This document shows, piece by piece, positions 59,137 through 64,000 of a stretch of DNA of 64,000 nucleotides (the stretch's first letter is position 1; every line of letters begins with the position of its first letter). A model generated the notes under the pieces. That model made no database searches, had not been told where the DNA came from, and worked only from the letters and a program-made list of their open reading frames with translations. The DNA is taken from NCBI GenBank assembly GCA_002010065.2, contig MTMD02000002.1, positions 124,001 to 188,000 of the forward strand, written 5' to 3'. The position numbers and the translations under genes were made by a program. The stretch comes from Candidatus Pyrohabitans jungbluthii (GTDB lineage: Archaea > Hydrothermarchaeota > Hydrothermarchaeia > Hydrothermarchaeales > BMS3B).

Positions 59137-59715
59137 ATGCGGGAAGTATATGTGGAGGAGAGGGTACGTGCTCCTCCTGAGAAGGTTCGCATGCTCATTA
59201 TGGACTTTGAGAGGTGGCTTCGCTTTAACCCGGCATGGTATGAGCTTGAGATTCTGACACGCGAGCCGAAGGTGGATAAAGGCGCTGGAATAAAGGTGAA
59301 GATGTCCTTTGAGGGGGAGGAAAAGAAGTTTCAGAAGGTAAAATTTTCTGTGGAGGAGGCATCTCCAGATAAGGTGGTCTATGCGCTCTCCAACGGCAAG
59401 CGGATTGAGCTCAGCATACGCAACGAAGGCGACGTAACCCTGCTCAGTCACAGGGAGACTCTGCACGCGAGTGAGAGCGAGGAAGAGAAGGAGGAGGAGG
59501 TCAAGCACTGGTTGGCTGCAATAAAGCACTACGCAGAGCTTAAAAACACACCCCTTGCAAAGCTCTCCAGGTTTTTCATAGACCGCGTTCTTCTAAGAAT
59601 GAACCCCATGCAGAGAAGAATCACAGTGCTTATAATCCTCCTACAGGCAGGGCTCCTCGCCACGGCCTTATTTGCTCTCCTCGTAATTTACGTTAAGCAC
59701 AGATTCAACCTTTAA
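59137..59715 (+). CDS. Tail-anchored SRPBCC (START-like) protein 2
   Basis: 192 residues. It is a paralog of the gene just upstream: VYVEERVRAPPEKVRMLIMDFERWLRFNPAWYELEIL, DVTLLSHRETLHAS, a long acidic helix, ATRRFLIDRVLLRMNPMQR-like segment and a C-terminal membrane helix (ITVLIILLQAGLLATALFALLVIYV). CTTTTTATT about 25-30 nt upstream gives a leaderless start. Hydrophobic ligand binding at the membrane is the likely function; the ligand is unknown. It overlaps the convergent uspA gene by 11 bp. Confidence 0.84.
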   Translation: MREVYVEERVRAPPEKVRMLIMDFERWLRFNPAWYELEILTREPKVDKGAGIKVKMSFEGEEKKFQKVKFSVEEASPDKVVYALSNGKRIELSIRNEGDVTLLSHRETLHASESEEEKEEEVKHWLAAIKHYAELKNTPLAKLSRFFIDRVLLRMNPMQRRITVLIILLQAGLLATALFALLVIYVKHRFNL

Positions 59716-60160
59716 CCACAAGCAGGGGAGTGCTAATTTTTTCCAGCACCTTCTCGGGCGTGCGGTAAGATTTGAGGCGCTCAAGCTTGCTTTTATAGCT
59801 TTTGCCTCCCAGGATTACCAGGTCGTAGTCGCCAGAGTTGACCTCTGCAAGTATCTCCTTAGCTGGAGTACCCTCCCTTATCCTTATCTTTGCCTCTACC
59901 CCATTTTCCTCAGCCTTTTTGAGGAATCTCGAGACGATCTCTTCTGCCTGCTTACTTAGCTCCCCCTTAACGTAGCTTATGTACTCGTCCCTGCCAGCGG
60001 CGAATATCTCGTGTGAGATGTTTCTGCTCAATAACCACTGATCTATGACATGAAGGGCATAAAGCTCTGCATTCGCAAGCTTTGCAAGAGAAATAGCATA
60101 CCCCTCAGCTTTTTCGGTATGCTCCTCTCCGTCTATGCAGAGAAGTATCTTCCTGAGCAT
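59705..60160 (-). CDS. Universal stress protein A family
   Basis: 151 residues. KILLCIDGEEHTEKAEGYAISLAKLANAELYALHVID begins the fold, and DLVILGGKSYKSKLERLKSYRTPEKVLEKISTPLLVVKG ends it. The usual ATP-binding G-x2-G-x9-GS loop is altered to GGKSYKS, so nucleotide binding is uncertain. It ends the leftward operon formed by the YeiH-type transporter and the 64-aa membrane protein, and may regulate that transporter. Confidence 0.9.
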   Translation of the reverse strand: MLRKILLCIDGEEHTEKAEGYAISLAKLANAELYALHVIDQWLLSRNISHEIFAAGRDEYISYVKGELSKQAEEIVSRFLKKAEENGVEAKIRIREGTPAKEILAEVNSGDYDLVILGGKSYKSKLERLKSYRTPEKVLEKISTPLLVVKG

Positions 60161-60191
60161 AAAAATATAAAATAAAAAGGGATGGGGGCGC

Positions 60192-60386
60192 TCAGGCTAA
60201 TATGTGTGCCGGCGCCTTTACGAGTGCAGAGAGTTCCTTGGGGGAGTAGCCAGCTGCCACCAGTATGAGGACTATCACTATGGTTAACCCTGCAACTATC
60301 AGCGCACCTATGTCCTCGCGGCGCTCTGACATGAAGATTTCTCTGTCCTTGGCTTCAAGTTCTTCCACTCTTGCCTCTTCAGCCAT
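60192..60386 (-). CDS. Small single-span membrane protein
   Basis: 64 residues with an acidic N-terminal half (EEARVEELEAKDREIF) and one membrane helix (IGALIVAGLTIVIVLILVAAGY). It lies between the YeiH-type transporter (13 bp downstream of that stop) and uspA. It is probably an accessory subunit or regulator of the transporter; the family is not one I recognise. Confidence 0.75.
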   Translation of the reverse strand: MAEEARVEELEAKDREIFMSERREDIGALIVAGLTIVIVLILVAAGYSPKELSALVKAPAHILA

Positions 60387-60399
60387 CTTTCACACCCCC

Positions 60400-61554
60400 T
60401 TACGCACCTGCCGCAGCCATGCCTGCGAAGAAGTCCGCGCCAAGAGCAAGAATCACCAGTAGAGAGACGCCTGCCTTGAAGAGCGCTGCAACCACGCCGA
60501 TCACAAAGGCGGTACCACCAGCCTTCTTCATCTGCTGAACATCTATGTTGAGACCGATGCCAGCGAAGCCTATAGCGAAGAACCACTTCATCAGGTCCTT
60601 GCCCAGAAGCTGAGCCATGGGCGACCTCTTTCCTAATTCTGCAGCCGTTCCGAAAACGCCCAGACTGTTTAATATAACCACTGCAAAGAAGCCGAGAACG
60701 AACACTGGGAACTTCTCTTTGATGACGCCCCAGACGTCAACTTTCCCAGCTTCTTTGCCAGCGGGGCGAACGATGTAGAACCAGATGCCGAAGAGCACTA
60801 TGATGGGTATGAAGACCACTCTCACTATGTTGACTATTGTTGCGCTGAGCAGGGCTGCGTTGCCAGTGAACCAGGAGTCGTAGAGCGCAGCAGCAGCCGT
60901 GAGCTGGGCGGTGTTAAGTATAGCGGTAGCCACCCATGCGCCAAACATCTCCTGGGTCATTCCAAGGGCTCTGCCTATGAAAGGCAGCGTGAACAGCATC
61001 ACCGTTCCGAAGAGCAGTATAGTGGCTATAGCATAGAACAGATCTCTCGGTCTCGAGCGCACCACTGGCGACATCGCTATAATCGCCGAGACACCACAGA
61101 TACCTACACCAGCGCCCATTATACCGGCAAGGGAGTCAGGGACGCCAAAGCGCTTGCCCAGGGTCATCACCATTACCGCTGTACCGAAGACGAAGATAAT
61201 CACCATGAGCGTCGCAGGTCCGGTAGCTCTGACCACGTCACCCCACATGTAGTGAGCACCCAGAAGGATAATACCCGGCTTGATTATCGGTCTTGCGATG
61301 TTCACACCGTTCTGCAGCACCTTGGGTATGCCCACCGTGTTCCTGATTATCATACCTCCCAGCAGGAGTATGATGACGTAGCTGGCGAAGCCGCTCTGCT
61401 TGAGAACCTTCCAGAAGCCGCCGCCCTTTGCCAGTTGCCCTACCAGAGCTTCGATGTTCATTGCAATTATAGCAAATATAATACATGCTATTAGACCGGG
61501 TAGCCAGCCCATAAACTCTTCTGCAGTTGGCCATAGCCTCTTATACTGCGCCAT
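60400..61554 (-). CDS. YeiH-family (UPF0324) putative sulfate exporter/sulfonate-linked transporter
   Basis: 384 residues, about ten membrane helices. SYVIILLLGGMIIRNTVGIP, IKPGIILLGAHY, AGVGICGVSAIIAMSPVV and FAIGFAGIGLNIDVQQMKKAGG are family blocks of the Cons_hypoth698/UPF0324 group, thought to export sulfate or handle organosulfonates in some bacteria. GGAGGTGG precedes the ATG. It is followed by a tiny membrane protein and UspA. The transported ion in this organism is not known. Confidence 0.9.
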   Translation of the reverse strand: MAQYKRLWPTAEEFMGWLPGLIACIIFAIIAMNIEALVGQLAKGGGFWKVLKQSGFASYVIILLLGGMIIRNTVGIPKVLQNGVNIARPIIKPGIILLGAHYMWGDVVRATGPATLMVIIFVFGTAVMVMTLGKRFGVPDSLAGIMGAGVGICGVSAIIAMSPVVRSRPRDLFYAIATILLFGTVMLFTLPFIGRALGMTQEMFGAWVATAILNTAQLTAAAALYDSWFTGNAALLSATIVNIVRVVFIPIIVLFGIWFYIVRPAGKEAGKVDVWGVIKEKFPVFVLGFFAVVILNSLGVFGTAAELGKRSPMAQLLGKDLMKWFFAIGFAGIGLNIDVQQMKKAGGTAFVIGVVAALFKAGVSLLVILALGADFFAGMAAAGA

Positions 61555-61566
61555 AACTCCACCTCC

Positions 61567-61747
61567 TTACCTAACCACATATACGGAACATTCCGCCTTC
61601 TCCGCCATCTCGCTGAAGACACTGCCCACTATTATCCCAAAAGTTTACAGTCACTTTTGCCCCGAAGGTCTCTGCAAACTCTGCCACCCCTTCGACGGCT
61701 CTATTGGTGTTTTCTGAGCCGTCGGTAATTACAAGTATCTTCTCCAA
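61567..61747 (-). pseudogene. Decayed UspA-like gene
   Basis: TTG 61747, with GGAGGTGAT just upstream, begins MEKILVITDGSENTNRAVEG and continues to AKVTV, a clear UspA N terminus of about 35 residues. A second frame then reads IIVGSVFSEMAEKAECSVYVVR to a TAA at 61567, the UspA C terminus. About 80 middle residues and the correct frame are missing, so an internal deletion with frameshift is inferred. The first frame alone would give a 58-residue peptide. It stands between the promoter and the transporter gene. Confidence 0.75.
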
Positions 61748-61973
61748 CTAATCACCTCCTCTATATCCTCCAAATCTATTTTAGCTCCCCCCGGTATATA
61801 AAGCCTTTTCGGAGTTTTGCAAAAATTGCACATAATTTGCAAAACCGTATTTTAAATGATTTTAATTTTTTTAAGACCCATGAAAATCCACTTTAATTTC
61901 TCGAAGTCCTAGAATATAATAAAGTTTCTGAAGGGTCGGTATTTTTATATACCCTGCACTGCGAGTAATTCCC
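61748..61973. promoter_or_regulatory. Divergent promoter region of the usp/YeiH operon and argB
   Basis: 226 bp, very AT-rich. For the minus strand the TATA box CTTTATATA lies at 61794-61802 and GGAGGTGAT is at 61751-61760. For argB the TATA box TTTTTATATA at about 61942-61951 is 23 nt before the ATG, so that transcript is leaderless. The strong inverted repeat at 61814-61845 is listed separately. I saw nothing else in the gap. Confidence 0.65.
61814..61845. promoter_or_regulatory. Inverted-repeat operator upstream of the usp/YeiH promoter
   Basis: Perfect 10-bp arms GTTTTGCAAA and TTTGCAAAAC separated by 12 bp. A further TTGCA lies in the spacer. The element is 12 bp beyond the minus-strand TATA box, a position suited to an activator or to a repressor that blocks TFB/TBP binding. 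Confidence 0.7.
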
Positions 61974-62867
61974 ATGACTCTGCGGGAAAACAACTTGGGC
62001 GAGGTGCTTGCCCAGGCTCTGCCCTACATTGAAAAATTCTATGGTCACTACGTGGTTATCAAGTACGGCGGGCACGCGATGTTGGACGAGGAAGCTAAAG
62101 CGTGGACCATTCGCGATACTATACTCCTGCGCTATGTGGGCATGAAGCCTGTGGTGGTGCACGGCGGCGGCCCCGAGATAACTAGGGCGATGGAGAAGAT
62201 GGGAAAGACGCCTCGCTTCGTCGCTGGTTTGCGCTATACCGACGAGGAGACTCTGGATATAGTGAAGATGGTGCTGGTGGGCAAGATAAACACAGAGCTT
62301 GTTTCCATGTTCAATGCTCAAGGGTGTAAGGCTGTGGGGCTCTCTGGCAAAGATGGAAGCCTCATCGTTGCAAGAAAGCGAGCAAGCATGCTTGTGAGAG
62401 AAGGAGGCGAGGAGAAGGAGGTGGACCTGGGCTTAGTGGGTGAGACGGAGCGGGTTAACCCTGAGATAATTCACATCCTGAGCGAGCGAGGGTACATCCC
62501 TGTGATCTCCCCCATAGGTTTGAGCCACGATGGGACAAGCCTGAACCTCAATGCAGATACCGTCGCTGGCGACATCGCAGCTTCGCTCAAGGCAAAGAAG
62601 CTTATAATCCTCACCGACGTGCCGGGCGTGCTGCGCGACCTGAGCGATGAGTCGAGTGTGATAAGAGAGCTGAAAACCACCCAGATTAAGGGCCTGATAA
62701 AGAGGGGGATAATCAAGGGCTCCATGCTGCCCAAGGTTGAAGCGTGTAAGCGCGCTCTCCTTGGCGGGGTTGAGAAGGCGCACATCATAGACGGTCGCCT
62801 CAAGCACGCGATTCTGCTGGAGCTGTTCACCGATGAGGGTATAGGCACGATGATCGTCAAGGGCTGA
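61974..62867 (+). CDS. argB: Acetylglutamate kinase
   Basis: 297 residues. It phosphorylates N-acetylglutamate in arginine synthesis. VVIKYGGHAMLDEE, VVHGGGPEI, VGLSGKDGSLI, NADTVAGDIAASLKAKKLIILTDVPGV and KGSMLPKVEACKRALLGGVEKAHIIDGR are the ATP and substrate segments. TruD starts 1 nt after the stop, so the genes are co-transcribed. No other arg genes are in the window. Confidence 0.96.
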   Translation: MTLRENNLGEVLAQALPYIEKFYGHYVVIKYGGHAMLDEEAKAWTIRDTILLRYVGMKPVVVHGGGPEITRAMEKMGKTPRFVAGLRYTDEETLDIVKMVLVGKINTELVSMFNAQGCKAVGLSGKDGSLIVARKRASMLVREGGEEKEVDLGLVGETERVNPEIIHILSERGYIPVISPIGLSHDGTSLNLNADTVAGDIAASLKAKKLIILTDVPGVLRDLSDESSVIRELKTTQIKGLIKRGIIKGSMLPKVEACKRALLGGVEKAHIIDGRLKHAILLELFTDEGIGTMIVKG

Positions 62868-62868
62868 G

Positions 62869-64000
62869 ATGATAAGAGAAAAGAGGCTCTACAAGCTGCG
62901 CTCCCGCGATGAAGATTTTGTTGTGGAGGAGCTTATCGACCTGCCGCAGGTAGAGGATGGACGCTACGCTCTTTACCGAATGACAAAGCGCAAGCTCACA
63001 ACGCTTGAGGCGCTGAAGATTCTGGCGAGAAGGAAACGTGTACCTTTGAGCAGGATATCCTATGCGGGCTTGAAGGACAAGCACGGCATAGCGGTGCAGC
63101 ACCTCTCCTCGCCGAGAGAGTATGACCTCAGCATTGAGGAGAGGAACTTTAGGGTGGAGTTTCTCTACTACACCGACGAGAGGCTCCGCCTTGGCATGCA
63201 TCTCGGCAATCGCTTCACCATAACTTTGCGTAAGGTGCGCCGTCCTGCGTACAGAAAATTCCTCGCCAACGTGCCGCGCTTCCAGGAGGCGGAGATACCC
63301 AACTACTACGACAGCCAGCGCTTTGGCTCGCTTCGCGGCGCTCAGCGCTTCCTTGCGGAGGAGGTTATGAGGGGCAACTATGAGGAGGCGTTGAAGCTTC
63401 ACCTGACATCAGCGTATCGCAAGCAGAAGAGCTACATTAAGAGGATAAAGCGCTTCATCGCCGAGCAGTGGGGCGACTGGACTAAGTGCAGGAAATTCCT
63501 GGAGCAGGAGCGGCGCTATGAGAATTTTTTAGAGATAGTTGCCTTTCTGGAGAAGAGCGAAGATTTCGTGGGTGCCCTGCGCTTAATACCTGAGCAGCTG
63601 CGCATGCTTTACGCTGCGAGCTATCAGAGCTTTCTGTGGAATGAGGCGCTGAAGCGCATGCTTCTCTCGGCGCTGGGGAAGGAGGCGCTGGAGGAAGTTG
63701 AGTACCTTGCGGGGAGCCTTTACTTTCCGAAGGGAGAGCATGTCCACGCCCTGCGGGAAGCTCTCCCTAAGCCTAAGCTGGAGATGCCCTGTCCAGAGAG
63801 CAAGGAGCGCATATACAGGGTGCTCCTGAGAGAACGCGGGCTAAGGCTTAGAGACATGCGCAGACTTGAGAAGCTTGGCATGCCTATAGCGAGGAATGAG
63901 CGCAACCTGCTTTTTTCAGCAAGGGAGCTTTGCATCAAGGAGAAAGGCGTTGAGGGTAACTACCCGTGGCTCACCCTCAGCTTCTGGCTACCGCCTGGAA
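62869..64000 (+). CDS. truD: tRNA pseudouridine synthase TruD (3' end outside window)
   Basis: ATG 62869 opens a frame that remains open to the window edge (377 codons). YAGLKDKHGIAVQHLSS holds the catalytic Asp, GNRFTITLRKVR, NYYDSQRFGS and LYAASYQSFLWNEAL are TruD/Pus7 family blocks, and the last residues YPWLTLSFWLPPG lie near the usual C terminus. It makes pseudouridine 13 in tRNA or related positions. Directly downstream of argB. Confidence 0.95.
   Translation, partial: MIREKRLYKLRSRDEDFVVEELIDLPQVEDGRYALYRMTKRKLTTLEALKILARRKRVPLSRISYAGLKDKHGIAVQHLSSPREYDLSIEERNFRVEFLYYTDERLRLGMHLGNRFTITLRKVRRPAYRKFLANVPRFQEAEIPNYYDSQRFGSLRGAQRFLAEEVMRGNYEEALKLHLTSAYRKQKSYIKRIKRFIAEQWGDWTKCRKFLEQERRYENFLEIVAFLEKSEDFVGALRLIPEQLRMLYAASYQSFLWNEALKRMLLSALGKEALEEVEYLAGSLYFPKGEHVHALREALPKPKLEMPCPESKERIYRVLLRERGLRLRDMRRLEKLGMPIARNERNLLFSARELCIKEKGVEGNYPWLTLSFWLPPG

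Noticed and set aside
1-64000. tRNA and rRNA genes
   Set aside because: No cloverleaf-forming or rRNA-like sequence was noticed in the gaps; the gaps are mostly under 150 bp.

Overview
The window is a gene-dense (few gaps, most genes 0-100 bp apart) stretch of an archaeal, most likely euryarchaeal, chromosome. The evidence is both subunits of the archaeal D-family DNA polymerase, an Orc1/Cdc6 initiator next to an AT-rich origin with ORB motifs, a HerA ATPase, archaeal-type CoaD, Sec11-type signal peptidase and TruD, TATA boxes placed 20-30 nt before many (often leaderless) starts, and GGTGA/GGAGGT Shine-Dalgarno sites before others. I cannot name the genus. Several genes look bacterial in type: Ku and split LigD parts, shikimate kinase AroK, LivFGHMJ, NrfD/PsrC and YeiH.

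Layout. 1-1815: the Fe-S and NrfD-type membrane subunits of a respiratory molybdoenzyme-like complex (upstream part outside the window). 1.8-4.4 kb: a small winged-helix regulator with a palindromic operator, two thioredoxin-fold proteins, a DUF457 membrane protein and PhzF. 4.5-8.7 kb: trpD, trpF, a tandem TrpF-like gene that has lost its catalytic residues, a GlcD-type flavoprotein and a QueH-like gene, coupled by ATGA overlaps from trpF onward. 8.7-11.6 kb: FKBP, aroK and a TyrA fused to an FDX-ACB domain. 11.6-15.6 kb: signal peptidase, then a compact five-gene NHEJ operon (3'-phosphoesterase, Nudix, LigD-type polymerase, Ku, ATP-dependent ligase). 15.7-17.3 kb: aroD and aroE. Aromatic amino acid genes are thus interleaved with the NHEJ operon.

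17.3-25 kb: an unrecognised membrane/coiled-coil protein, then a divergent branched-chain amino acid type ABC transporter locus (livHM leftward, livJGF rightward), each arm ending in a cupin gene; the left arm continues into an RNase Z-like metallo-beta-lactamase and a half-size ferritin-like protein. 25-28.7 kb: geranylgeranyl reductase family protein, YjbQ, HD phosphohydrolase, a lipoprotein.

28.7-37 kb is a replication island: PolD DP2 and DP1, orc1/cdc6, a roughly 600-bp AT-rich intergenic origin with two inverted, nearly identical ORB elements (20 of 22 bases) plus a third degenerate one, then herA. 37-43.6 kb holds DUF72, a lipoprotein, a phytoene desaturase-like flavoprotein with a small ferredoxin, an RHH/alkaline-phosphatase-fold/PAPS-reductase-fold operon, an MBL exonuclease-like protein, an ITP/XTP phosphatase and CoaD. 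43.6-49.7 kb: a cytochrome b6-like protein with a His-rich N terminus, small regulators, a thioredoxin-fold lipoprotein, an unlisted 58-aa protein behind an inverted repeat, a phosphoesterase, a methyltransferase and ilvD. 49.8-53.4 kb: a 1190-aa surface protein of mosaic composition. 53.4-59.7 kb: UbiD/UbiX, an M24 peptidase, a DUF2156-like protein, a radical SAM enzyme and two tail-anchored SRPBCC proteins. 59.7-61.8 kb: UspA, a tiny membrane protein, a YeiH-family transporter, and a decayed second UspA. The window closes with argB and the 5' part of truD. I saw no rRNA, tRNA, CRISPR array or insertion sequence.
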